From: Gonium pectorale
Taxonomy: Eukaryota; Chlorophyta; Chlorophyceae; Chlamydomonadales; Volvocaceae
Direction: 5' to 3'
Length of the DNA stretch: 21,448 bases
Assembly (NCBI GenBank): GCA_001584585.1
Contig: LSYV01000093.1
Span: 198,647 to 220,094, forward strand
Shown here in pieces: positions 9,509 through 20,200 of this stretch. A program made the translations under genes and the position numbers. The number at the start of each line of letters is the position of its first letter. The stretch's first letter is position 1. The notes below the pieces were generated by a model that had not been told where the DNA came from, did not search any database, and worked only from the letters and a program-made list of their open reading frames with translations.

Positions 9509-9533
9509 CTGGAGACCTATGTGCAAATCGCCA
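9509..9533 (+). repeat. Inverted repeat, left copy
   Basis: CTGGAGACCTATGTGCAAAT followed by CGCC, ending about 12 bases upstream of the MYB start codon on its 5' side. The same sequence occurs inverted at 10234-10258 with three or four differences. Confidence 0.55.
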
Positions 9534-9683
9534 TGTGACATAACATGTCTTTTGTTCAGGCTACGCGCGCTGGCACGCGCCGAGTTATCTCAGTTGCACG
9601 TATGTGGATGTATGTATGGGTGACCGCCGGCGCCTGGACAGGTCAGCGCCACAAACAAAAGGCAGAGAGAGGTGCAAGTTGCA

Positions 9684-9721
9684 CTTCAATATATAAGATG
9701 AAGCGAGTTTCGTCCGATTGG
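9684..9721 (-). promoter_or_regulatory. Candidate MYB core promoter (TATA and CCAAT boxes)
   Basis: On the minus strand, CCAAT lies at 9721-9717 and TATATATT at 9695-9688, about 190 bases upstream of the MYB ATG at 9497. The spacing and AT-rich setting in otherwise GC-rich DNA fit a core promoter. It would give a 5' UTR of about 160 bases. No transcript data support it. Confidence 0.35.
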
Positions 9722-10233
9722 CTGACGGTGGGCGGCACCTACCTATGCTTGCGGGAAGAAAAGATAAGTAAGTTTTCTGTGGCAAGGGCTGTGGGTAGGG
9801 ATATAATGGCAAACAAATGGAGGTTCATGCTGCAAGTGCTTCAATCGTTTTGTGGTTTCGCCCTGACGCCCGCCCTTTGCCAACCGTTAAACGGCGGGCG
9901 TGCGTCATGCTCGACTGCTCGAACGCCGATGCGCCAGCTCATATCATTATTTGCAAGTCCACATATATGAGTTGCCTAAGCAGATATGTAGCTGGACGGT
10001 CTGCTGGACCAGCCACGCAAGCAAACTGCTGCCGCACAGCAGCCGCCCACCTTCGGCAAAACGTAAAATGCGCATGCAACGTTTGGGACCAGCAATCCAC
10101 AGAATCATCGACCCCTCCTAGCGACGTACGCTGCCCTGCCTGCCCGGGCGCCGTTTATTAGTTTTACTGCACTCTTGGGGCATCAGTGCTGGGAGCCTAG
10201 GGAAATGACCAAAGGCGTAGTTTTCATCAGGCG

Positions 10234-10258
10234 GCGACTTGCACATAGGTTTCCAGCA
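10234..10258 (-). repeat. Inverted repeat, right copy
   Basis: On the minus strand this reads CTGGAAACCTATGTGCAAGT then CGCC, matching the left copy at 9509-9533 in opposite orientation. The two face inward and enclose about 750 bp, the arrangement of terminal inverted repeats, but I see no clear target-site duplication. Confidence 0.55.
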
Positions 10259-10897
10259 GAACCTGCAATAGTCGGCCCGTACGTGAGAAGTAAGCAAGGG
10301 ATTCCATAACTGCAAGGCTCCGCAGAAAAGGCATTAGCACTGTAGTCTGATAAAGAGACGGAGACTGCATTCTTTCTCAGGCCGCTAGCGCGCTGGTGCA
10401 AACGTCCGCGAATGCCAACTAACGGCATCAACTCGTCGGCCACTGCGGAAAGGGTTCGCGGGCAAGCAATAGCCACTTCCCGCGGCATGAATGTGGGCCA
10501 AGTTACTGGGCCCCAGCAGTGCCGCGAGAAGTAGCTCAACGACTTGTGTGCGCGCATGGAGATGGGTATCGGCCGCTTCGGGGCCCGGGGCGGGGTACCG
10601 GTGCTTAATGCCATAAGTGTGCTGCAGCAGTCCAGTAGACTGCTTACGGTACGCTGCAATGGTGACCCCGGGGGAGACCTCAGGCGACCTCCCCGGGCGA
10701 CCCAAGTGCAGCCTTACCTCCCAACCCTTGACAAGTAGGACGGTCCAGTGGTCGCACTGCGTGCCATTGCAGTGCCCTTGCCCTTGTCCATCCGCGCCCC
10801 CGACCAACACGTGCCCAGCTTGCTGTAGCGCCACCACCCCACGCACGGACCTGAGCAAGTGCCTTTGGTCCATCATACCGGGCTATGAGGATATGTA

Positions 10898-10898
<1 letters not shown>

Positions 10899-10940
<42 letters not shown>

Positions 10941-10941
10941 T
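10899..10941. repeat. (CAGC)n microsatellite
   Basis: About ten and a half uninterrupted tetranucleotide units. A shorter, interrupted version occurs at 15101-15125. Confidence 0.95.
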
Positions 10942-12215
10942 CCGGGGCGCGCACGCTGCGTGCCGCAACGCACACGGCTGCAGCTTGCACGTGCGCTGCT
11001 TGGGCCTCGGGGGGCTGACGACGCCTTCCCGATCCGGCCACGCCGACTCGGTTCCGCCTTCCCGCTGCATGCAGTCCCGGGATTGGCACCTGGCACTCAA
11101 CGCCTGCGGGGCGGGGTGTGTGCGTGTGTGTAGAGGTTTCACCCGCGGGTAATGAAAGACACCTTTCCACGGCAATACAGATGTGCGTCCTTCAACTGGC
11201 GTTACGTGCCACGCGATGGTAGCTGCACGGCTGCACCAAGCGGCGGTGGCATGGCAGGGTCGCATAAGGAGAGGTCGACCTTCTCACGCAGCGGGGTATG
11301 TGGCGGTCAGCCGGCAAACTGCGGGCGCTCGTCGAAGGTATTGGCTCGTTGCTGCGTCCCTTGCAGAGGGGCCCCACCGTAGAAGCTGTTGGTAGGCTGC
11401 GTAGAGCTGGGCCCCGCGCAGGCCAGGGCACGGGTCCGAGGTCCTTGGCGCGTGCACCACCTAGCCGCCACAAGATCAATGTCGTGAAAGCTCATCGTAA
11501 AAGCGCTGCCAGGGACCATGCCGAACGTGGCCGGCAGAGGCTGCCAGCAGGTGACGGAGCGGCGGGAGGGAATCCCCCTCACGGACCACGTCGGCAGCCT
11601 TACGCAGCGAATTTGGAAGCAATCACAATCGGTTGCTAGCACTGACAGAACCGTGGGTCGCTCGTGTGTTGCGCGCGGCAAGCAGGAAGTAGAGGGAGGT
11701 CCTGCCGCGATCTGCGGGGCGATTATGCCTAGTCCTAAGGCCTAGCACTAGCAATACATGGAGTTCGTGGCAGGGGCGGTGATTTCCCCGCTCGGACCGC
11801 TAGTCCTATTCGCTCCTCCTGTCGCACCACCACTTCGCACACTTGTGCGTCACAAAATCCAACCTGAAAGAATGGGGTACCGCGGGCACGGGATGTAACC
11901 GCGGAGCAAGAACGCGTTGGGCCATGGCCCTGCACCTCAGCAGGCTACCTCGCTCCCTGGCCGCCCTCCCCCTCCTCCCCCAACTGCCTCCCCAACTGCC
12001 TCCCCGGCCGCCCCCCCTCCCCGGCTGCGTATGCCACCGCCGCACCGCACGGCGCCCCGCCAACGACGCGGTCCAGAACTGGTGCCGACAATATCGCGGT
12101 GCCCGCACCGGCGGGTTGCCGCTTGACAGCCGTCTCCCCAGGCGGTCGCCGAAGGCCGGACGCGCCGCCGTATGTGCCCGGTGACCGACCCCGGTTGTGG
12201 CAGGGAAGCCCCGGG

Positions 12216-12242
12216 AGCTGCAGCTGCAGCTGCAGCTGCAGA
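12216..12242. repeat. (AGCTGC)n microsatellite
   Basis: About four and a half units of a hexanucleotide containing the AGCT and CTGCAG palindromes, within noncoding DNA. Confidence 0.9.
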
Positions 12243-13168
12243 GGCGGGAAAGGCCCGCAGCGCGCGCGTTGCACAAGCAAGGCAGCCCAGCCGCATTGCA
12301 GCTATTTTGTTACTGGCATGCAGGGCCATTGGGTGGCAGCACCTTTGGCACTAGCTGCTGCGGGCTCACGGTTTCTGCGCCGTGTACATACCGACGCGTG
12401 GCGCGCCAAAGCGCCGCCCGTGTTTCCGTTCTCCGTCGGGTTTCAGAAACGCGCCTGCCCTAGGGGCGCCAGCTCTCCTCTTACCAGGCTGGGGCGCCGC
12501 TCGCTTGCCGCGCAACTGACTGGCCTCCTTCAGTTGGGATGCCCGTCTGCTGGAGCTGTGGCGGCGGGCCGGCCGGCGGGCCGGTGGCGGCCTAACACGT
12601 ACGTACGGGCGATCGAGCGCGCAGCGCTCTGTGGATGGCTCATGCTGGTGCTGTTTGGGCACGTGGGCAGTCGCCCCACCAGCCGGGATCCGTTGGAAGA
12701 ACCCACCTACCGAGCGAGCGAGCGCGCTGTCGTCAAAGCCACATTTGATGGCGGGGCAGATTGTTACAGGTGGCACGCACCACCGTCAACCACCACAACC
12801 TGCTGCTGTGGAGGACCACAGCAGCAAAAGCCTGGCCCAGCTCAACACAGCAGTGCGCGCTCCCCGGAACGTGGAACCCTGTACGGCGATGCATGTATGC
12901 ACGGCGGGCTCGCAGCTCCCGGCCGTACATGGGCATGTTGAAAAGGAATGGCGTGGGCGTGGGCGCGCTAGGACATAAGCAGAGTGCATGGAAGCGCGGG
13001 TTCACATCGCGCGAGCATACCTTTTCCGGTCAGGAAGAACGGGGGGGGGGGTGAAAGGCAGCTTGCAGCCGGCTCTGTAACATGGCATTGCGACCGTACG
13101 GCTGGCACCCAGGCCTACCGGTAGCGCCACACGGGGCCAGACGCCCAACCCAGGGCACCAGGCTGCTG

Positions 13169-13236
13169 CGAAAAGGGAAACTGAAGCAGGGAAAGCAGCC
13201 GCTACGGTCATACACACCCGGGAGTGCGATGTTTCC
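13169..13236. repeat. Dispersed ~65 bp repeat, copy 2
   Basis: Contains GCAGCCGCTACGG, CATACACACCCG and GATGTTTCC, matching 3921-3990 in the same orientation. No coding function is evident. Confidence 0.6.
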
Positions 13237-13366
13237 GCTCCGCGTGCCACAGCAGCATGCCACAGTCCCATCCGTGCGGACGGGGCGCTAGCCGCTGGCC
13301 CAGGTAGCCACAATGGCAACTCGTTGAGTGGGGCGGAGAGCTGAACGCGTACGTTCTACGTAAAGT

Positions 13367-13371
13367 TTACA
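13367..13371 (-). terminator. Candidate polyadenylation signal (TGTAA) for the acylated coiled-coil gene
   Basis: Minus-strand TGTAA within TTTTGTAAACTTTACG. It is the first such motif that I saw downstream of the stop codon at 15362, and would give a 3' UTR of about 2 kb. Confidence 0.25.
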
Positions 13372-13719
13372 AAACATTCCGACGCTCGCCAGCACTGCCC
13401 CGGGCAAACAACATCCATTTGCGGCGGCTTGCCGGGACGTCCTCAACCACGAATCAAGCAGTCTTCGGGCTAACAAGCTCTACGAAGGTACAGGATTCCG
13501 AATGATTGCAGTACCGTTCTGGCAGTACTTGTTATGTACCTAGTGAAGAAACGCGGTGCGTCAAGTGGACCACCACCCCGCTATGCAAATGCGATCTGCG
13601 CAGCAGGGCGAAGGGCCCCAGTCTCAGACCACTCGCCCTCCGCAGCAGCGGCGACCTAGGTGGGCAGGCAAGCGGCTACCCTTTAGGGATCGACGTGCGC
13701 ACACATATACTCACTCGGT

Positions 13720-13747
13720 CTCAAGATACCGTCTCAAGATACCGTTT
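13720..13747. repeat. 14-bp tandem duplication
   Basis: GTCTCAAGATACC(G) occurs twice in a row, the second copy followed by GTTTCAC. It lies in noncoding DNA. Confidence 0.85.
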
Positions 13748-15100
13748 CACACCTGCAAAGAGCAGGCAGTCGCATCTTCCCACGCAACTGCAAAGCCCAC
13801 CACGGACCACCGCCACGTTCGTACACCGATCCGAGCCGTACTGTCCGCGATGCAGCCGCGCCGTGCCCATAAACCTGCCGCTATCGAACACCCAGCCTGC
13901 TCACGCCTGCGCAAAAGAATACCTAGCACACGAGACGCAACTACACAAGTAGGCACTCTGATATACCGTTCGCGGCGGCCCCACCTACGGTACGGTGCCG
14001 CGCGCACCACCGCGCATCACGCGCCATCGCGTCGTTCGACAATGCGCTGCACGCTGTCCAACGGATTCCACATTGCTGCACTAACATCTATGCTCCTGCA
14101 GTTCCTCTCACGAGGGACACCCACCTCCAGGGAGCGCGCCGCCCCACCCTCCAGAGGGGCGATTTGTGGCCCGATGCCGCGTCGAGGCGTATGCAATGCA
14201 CCAGCTTTTCAAATGACGAGTCACGAGTCCCTGGCCGCGCCACGTGCCGACCGTCGAGGCCTCTGGGGGGGAAGCCAGGTCACCCAGAGGACCAGGCCGC
14301 ACGCGGGCGCGGCCCGGAAAGAAGCACCGTACCCACACAGCTGCTCCACTATACAGTACTAATAGCGCGAGCAGCGAACTAGCACATCACAACATGGGCG
14401 CACGCCGTCTCCTTGCGTGGCTCGCCTGAAGCCCTCCGCGGACGCCCAATCGGCGCACCAGCGCCGTGAGCGCTCCCCATACGGAGAGAACTTGATGCGG
14501 CCGGCCGGCCGGCTGGCCCTCGCCGCACGCTCCCGTGTGACCGACACGGGCGTCGCCGGCGGTGGCGCAGCATGCCACCCACCCGCCCACCCACCCACCC
14601 ACCAGCACGGCTCCCCCTCCCATCACGCGCCAATGCCATACCGCTCAACGCACATTCTTCCCATTGCGGTTCAACGCCACGCCCTCGGGCCCCGCAGGCC
14701 CAGAAAAGGGGCCCTACGATGACACACAGCTCGGGCGCACACATTCCCCAGCCGGGCGGCACTGCGGACGGCAGCGGGCATGCAGGGCCCGAGCCGCAGC
14801 CCCGCGGGCCCCCTGGCATGCCGGCAGCCAGGGGCCCACGCCGCGTCGGAGGAGCGCGGCCGCAGCCCCGCGCAGCCCACGACAGGAGGCAAGAATGGGA
14901 TGGGGGCATGCAGCCGATCACAACCCTGGGCCCACTGCAGGCGGGCGTAGGCGCCGGTCGTGGGGCGATGTCCGCCCTAGCCGACCGGCCGCCCAACGAT
15001 ATGCCTGGCAAGGTGCCCGGTGACCACCACTCGGGCGCCCTTCCTGACACTAATGCGTCGCCGGGCGGGATAACTGGCGACTGACACTGCCCGGCAGCAA

Positions 15101-15125
15101 GCCAGCCAGCTAGCCAGCCAGCCAC
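15101..15125. repeat. Interrupted (GCCA)n microsatellite
   Basis: GCCAGCCAGCTAGCCAGCCA followed by GCCA. The same motif occurs at 10899-10941. It falls in the probable 3' UTR of the minus-strand gene ending at 15362. Confidence 0.85.
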
Positions 15126-15361
15126 AGGGCTCGCTCGTACCCAACACCAGGACGCAATGGATCACGCTCCAGCCCTTGATGACATTGCCCCTCTTCCAGC
15201 AGGTCACCCGCACGATCAGGCGGGCAAGGGGCAACAGGAGCAGCCTTGCCCGCTTCCCGGACGGGAAACGGGAGAACCCTGGCGTGGATGCCAGTGCGGT
15301 CTCGCGCCAAACCCATGTCCGCGCTTCCACCTCCCCCTCCACGGTTTGCCCTTGCAGCCGC

Positions 15362-16810
15362 TCAGAGAAATTGTTTGGGTCCCTGGCGCCGCTGCTCCGC
15401 CAGCTTCAGGTCGCTCGGCAGTACGGTGCCGTACCGGTGCGTCGACAGGAGCTCCCCCGGCGGCCCCGGTGCGGGCGGCACGCCTCCGCCACCGCTGCCG
15501 TGGTGGCCCCCGGGGGGCCGCTCCTCCCCCACCACCAGGGTGGGACCAGGCCCGGCGGGCCGGCCCGGCGTCCGCTCGCGCGCCGCGCGGAGACCGCCCG
15601 GGCCGCCGAAGCGCGAGGGGAAGTTGTTGTTGGGCGGCAGCAGCCCGCTGCCGTCAATGACGGCTGCGGCGGCCGCCGCCGCCGCCGTCGCGGCGGCGCC
15701 GCCGCTGGCGCTAGTGCTGCCGGCGTCGTAGCCGTTGGAGGGGCGGCCGCTGCCGGCGGGGGAGCCGAGTCCCGCGGCGGAGGAGGCGTTGGACATGCTG
15801 CGGCTGTGGTGAAGGGGCACCACCCCCGGCGGCGGCGCCCCGGTGGCCCCCGGCGGCACGAGCACGCCGTCGACTGCCGCCGCCTGCGCCGCCTGGGCGG
15901 CCTGGGCAGCGCGGAGCTGGCGGGCAAACTCCTCCTTTGCCTTCTGGCTCTCCACCTTCTCCTGGAGGGCGGCGAGGTGGGCCTCCACCTGCTTCAGGCG
16001 CTGCAGGAGCTGCGGGTCGCTGGGAGCCGCAGGTGCGGGCGAGGGCGCCGGCGCGGGGAAGGGGATGGGCCCCGCCTGCGCCGAGGGCGGCGGCCGCGCC
16101 TGCGCTGCTGCGGCGGCTGTGAGCATGGCGGCCTCCGCGCGGTCCGTTGCGGCCTGGGCGGCCTGGAGGGGGCAGGGCGTGGAATGGGGCGCGTGGGGTG
16201 GGGTGGGGGGAAACACTCGGAGTTGGCAATGCGAAGGTTGGAAACACGGAGGAGGGGCCGCGGGCAGGGTGGGTCTGGATTCTGCGGGCGGGCGGGTGGA
16301 GGGCTACTGGCGAAGGGGGGCAGTCGGGGGCCGAGGGAGAAGGGGGGAAGGGGAGAGGGGGTGAGGCACGGATAGGGGGGAGTGAGAGTGGTCCGCACCT
16401 CATTATGGACGGTTGACCGAAGGTGCGCAGTTATGGGAAAGGGCGCACGTGCGCAACCACCAAAGCGACATGCGCGAGGAGTTGCCCAGGAGGGAACCAC
16501 GAATGAGAACGGAGCCATTCTCCTCCTAGGACCGTAAGCGCACCTGTAGGGCTTTGGACGCGGTGCCCGCGGCCTGCGCCATTTCCCTCCGAAGAGAGCC
16601 CACATCCGTCGTCAAACTGTCTGTCCGCTGTGAGAGCTCCTGTACTTGCTGTGTTAGAGCCGCGTTCAGGCGCCGCAGCTCCGCATTCTCCTCCCTAAGG
16701 CGCGCCAAAGCAAGCTCCTCCGCCTCGGCGACCGCCTGGCTCGACGAGACGGGCCCCACGCCCATAGCTTCCACCGCGTTGCTTCGCTGTATTGACGAAC
16801 CGCAGCCCAT
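15362..16810 (-). CDS. Putative lipid-anchored coiled-coil protein (MGCGSS N terminus)
   Basis: Two exons on the minus strand: 16810-16544 and 16162-15362, joined in phase 0 (GTGCGC donor, CCCTCCAG acceptor), for 355 residues. The start is set by MGCGSS: Gly2 and Ser6 fit N-myristoylation, and Cys3 could be palmitoylated, together predicting peripheral membrane attachment. Residues about 26-105 form a heptad-like coiled coil (LREENAELRRLNAALTQQV, then QELSQRTDSLTTDV). A second coiled coil around 137-175 includes LLQRLKQVEAHLAALQEKV and an AAQ repeat. A Pro-rich linker separates them. The C-terminal half is Gly/Ser/Pro/Ala-rich and ends SDLKLAEQRRQGPKQFL. No enzyme domain is visible and I do not recognise the family. 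It is transcribed divergently from the neighbouring plus-strand gene. Membrane anchoring is inferred; a ciliary role is speculative. Confidence 0.82.
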
Positions 16811-17296
16811 CGCCCTCGACGCTTTGTTTCAAGGGTAGGTAGGTGGACTCGTGTTCGCAGTCCCAACCTGAGGCTCCCTGCCACGCAGGGTTTAGGCTTC
16901 GCAGTGGTAAGCTACCAGAGTCTGTTCCATGCGCAAGGATGCAGCGAGTACCAAGAATCAAGAACTCTTGAGGTCAGCCAAACAAAGTCAAGAGGACGGC
17001 ACTTTCCTATTTGCGCGAAAGCAATTGCGAAGGGGCAGCATCAGGGAGCACGGTGCCTTCTACGGCAAGCAAGAGTGTATGCGGGAGCCAAGAGCCAGAG
17101 TTGCAGAGTATAAACTAAACTGTGTTTGATTGTCTACACGTATGCGCAGTCGATGGTTCTCCGCGATAGGTTCGCTCATAGAGCCGCGTCGTCACCAGGA
17201 CCTTTGAGCTAGATTTCATGAGCAAACTTTTATTCTGTACATCTCAAGTTGAGGAAAGAACGGGGAGTAACGCGGCTTCCGCCAATTGTCGTCCCA
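16811..17296. promoter_or_regulatory. Shared divergent promoter region
   Basis: This 486 bp lies between the start codons of the minus-strand MGCGSS gene and the plus-strand Gly/Ala-rich gene, so it must hold both 5' UTRs and promoters. It is more AT-balanced than the surrounding DNA. A TATA box is visible only for the plus-strand gene. No open frame here is convincing. Confidence 0.65.
17109..17114 (+). promoter_or_regulatory. TATA box of the plus-strand gene
   Basis: TATAAA within GAGTATAAACTAAAC, about 185 bases upstream of the ATG at 17297. Initiation near 17140 would give a 5' UTR of roughly 155 bases. Confidence 0.45.
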
Positions 17297-20200
17297 ATGA
17301 AAGACGCGACTGGGCGCAGCCTGGACGCGGCCGGGCTGCGCCGTATGCAGGACCTTGACAAGACGTTCTTCGTTGCGCGGGGCGGCAAGGCGGTGAGACC
17401 GGCCCAACATGCACCCCTGCCCACATGCCGCTGGATTCCCGCGGTTGTCCCCTTGGCCGCCCCAACCGAGCCATAAGTGCCCCTATCTAACAGGATGTTG
17501 GAGGATCGGATGATGCCGCCTTTGGGAGGTCAGCCCTGTGGCACACTTCCAGCCTCAGTGGCCCGGTGAGGCCGTGTGGGGCCCGAAGGGGGACGCGCCA
17601 GGGGACCGCGCCAGGGGGACGCGCCAGGGCAGGGTTTCGCGACGTCCGGAGGGCCACCCGCATACAATCATAGCCATCTGCATAAGTAACTGTACGGGTG
17701 GGGCATACAGGTTGTTACAGGTCCGGGCTCGCCACCTCCTCCCACCCATGCCCCCACCCACGCAGCTGCCATCCGCTGCCCAGCAACACATCCACCAGCT
17801 GCCGCCGCTCATGGCCGCCTGGCCCGAGACCGGCGGCGGCGGCGGATACGGCGGAGGCGTGGGAGGCGGCGGATACGGCGGCGGTGGAGGCGGAGGCATA
17901 GGCCTGGAGTCCATCATGGCAGCGCGCCAGGCAGCGGCGGCTGCAGCGGCGCACGCCCCCGCCCCCGCCGCCTCGCCGTCGCAGCAGCGGATGTACGTGC
18001 GACCCCGCACCGTCGGCGGTGTGGGCGCCGGCCCGGGCCCAGGCCCGGGTCCCGGCCCGGGTCCCGCTGGCGGCATGGGTCACAAGCGGGCGGGTGAGCG
18101 GGCGCGAGGGGCGCGAGGGGCGGGAACTGCCGAGGAGGGCTAGGCGGCACGTTGACGGCGTTGAGGGCATTGGCTGTGTGAGAGCGGGGTGCAGCGGATT
18201 GGGCAGCTTCGCGTGGCATCGCTGGGCGCTGCCGCCGCCTGCCCCTGCTGCGTGGTCCGACTGCCATAGCTGCGTGTGTTTGCGAATGTGTTTGGTGTAT
18301 GTGCGGCGGTGGCACGCGAGGTGCCGTGAGAGGGCCGCGATCGCGAGCCCTTTCCCGCGGCCCCGGCCACTCGCCCCCCCCCCCCCGGCCTGCCCGCATG
18401 CCCGACTGTCCGACTCCCCCTGCCTCCCGACGCCGGTCCCCCCCCTCCACGCCTGCCCTCCCCCGCGTCGTGTGCTCCAGCCAACGCCCGCCAGCCCCGG
18501 CGCGCTGCCACGGGCCTGGAGCCCCTGCTGCCCGGCGCCGGCGGGTCCCTGTCCCTCGGCGACGCCCCGCCGGCCGCCCTCGCCAACCCCGCCGCCGCCC
18601 CCAACCCCTGGGAGAGCATCGTGGACGCGGCGCCCGCCACCCGCTACCCCTCCGCACGGCACGCCTCGGGGCTGCAGCTGCTGATGCCCTCGGGATCCAG
18701 CCGCGAATCCATGGTGTCGTACAGCCAGCGCCTGGCGTCGTACCTCCAGCCCGTTTCGGGCCCCGCCGGGACGGTGCCGCTGCTCAACGCCGGCGTGGGC
18801 GGCGCTGGGACCGGCACGTTCCGCCATACCACGGGGGGCGCCACCTCCCCCGTCCGGATGTCCGTCTCCCCCACTCGCCAGCCCACATCCCTGTCCCTCG
18901 CCGCCTCCGCCGGCGGCGACGCTGGCGCCGGCGCCGCCAGGCCGGCGTCGCCGCCGGGTGCCGCCGCCGGGGGCGGGGGCCAGAGCCTGCCGCCGCTGGT
19001 GCCGCGCTCAGCGCTGAGCGCCGCCTTGGCGGCGCCGGCTCCGGGCTCGGAGCCGCCGTGGGGCGGCGCAGGCCTGCCGTACTCCGTACACGCGGCCTCG
19101 GGGGAGCTGCGCGGTGGCGTCATCGCGAGCACCGCCGCCGCTGCCTCGGCGGCGCCGCCGCCGCCGACGTCGGGGGCGCGTGACAGTATGGACCATGCCG
19201 CCATCGTGGCGGCAGCAGTGGCTGCCGCCGCCGCCGGCGACGACGGCGACGAAGTGCCGTCGACGCCGCCGCTGCTGGGGACGCTGATCAGCGGCCGTCC
19301 CAGTTCTCGGCGGCAGGTCCAGCTGATGGCTGACTGGCTTGACGGGACGATTGGGGTGCTGTGGGAGCAGCACTTGGTGGCGGCAGCGAACGCCGCCGCC
19401 GCCGCTGGCGGCGGCGCCGTAGGCGCCGGCAAGTCGCCGCCAAGCGTGACCGCCGGCGCAGCCGACGCGGCAGCGCTGATGGCGGAGGCTCTCGCCGGCG
19501 GCGGCGGAGGCGGAAGCGGAGGCGCCGGCGGCGGCTTCGGAGTCGGCGGGGCCGGCACCGCCGCCACGACGGCGGGCAAGGCGGCGCTGGCTCTGCGCTT
19601 CGGGGCTGTCAACGCCGGGCTCCGGGACCTCAGCGCGAACCTGTACGGCGTGGCGACGCAGCCGCAGCTGTGGGCGGCCATGGTGGAGGTACGGGCGGGC
19701 ATATGGCCGTGGGTGTGCGCCGTCGGCTTTCCCGACCGTCCCCCACCCCCGCCCTTGGGGGTCGTTGTTCATTCCCCTTTCCCCTCAACCCCCAACCTTG
19801 GCGCACTGCCCAGCTCGTCGATCGCATGCGTAATCCCCGACTGCCGCAGCAGCCCGCAGGGCCACACGTGTTCCTACCCGTGGTTCCTACCCGTGGTACT
19901 GTGCGCTCAGGCATGCGGGCAACGCATGTGTCCGCCAGCCCTCCCTCCACACCGAGCCGCTTGCCTCTCCCCACCCCCTCCTGCCTCTCCCCACCCTGCG
20001 GCTGCCCCACGTACCCATCAAACGCACACGCGCTCTGTGTCCGCCCCCACCAGGCCGGCAGCGCGGTGGCCAGTGCGGTGGTGTCCTCCGTGGCGCAGCG
20101 CTGCTGGGAGGAGGGCTGCCTGCTTGCCCGCGTGTGGAACCTGCACACCGCGCTGCTCGACAGCGGGCTGGCGGCGGCACGGAGGGCGACGCAGCAGCTG

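Larger units (their letters stand above)
9498..15361. other. Gene-poor interval upstream of the MYB gene
   Basis: No gene can be supported in this 5.9 kb. Open frames reach 280 codons (12099-12941 plus, 13556-14362 plus, 14379-15125 minus) but have mixed third positions, unlike the strongly GC third positions of the real exons, and no recognisable domains or splice-linked partners. The interval should hold the MYB promoter at the left and the 3' UTR of the acylated coiled-coil gene at the right. It contains AGCC microsatellites, an inverted repeat pair, one copy of the 65 bp dispersed repeat and a 14-bp duplication. Confidence 0.55.

Noticed and set aside
10899..10941. CAGC run as coding WLAG or PASQ repeat
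   Set aside because: It is a simple microsatellite open in several frames on both strands, with no coding context.
12099..12941. 280-codon plus-strand open frame
   Set aside because: Third positions are mixed, there is no domain and no splice partner; length is unremarkable for GC-rich DNA.
13556..14362. 268-codon plus-strand open frame
   Set aside because: Composition rich in Arg, His, Thr and Ser without any motif; codon use unlike the real exons here.
14379..15125. 248-codon minus-strand open frame beginning MAGWLAGWLA
   Set aside because: The start is a translated GCCA microsatellite and the rest shows no domain; it overlaps the probable 3' UTR of the upstream gene on the same strand.
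17218..17356. Upstream ATG at 17218 as start of the plus-strand gene
   Set aside because: Its frame stops at CCTTGA before the exon 1 donor and is not in phase with the later exons.
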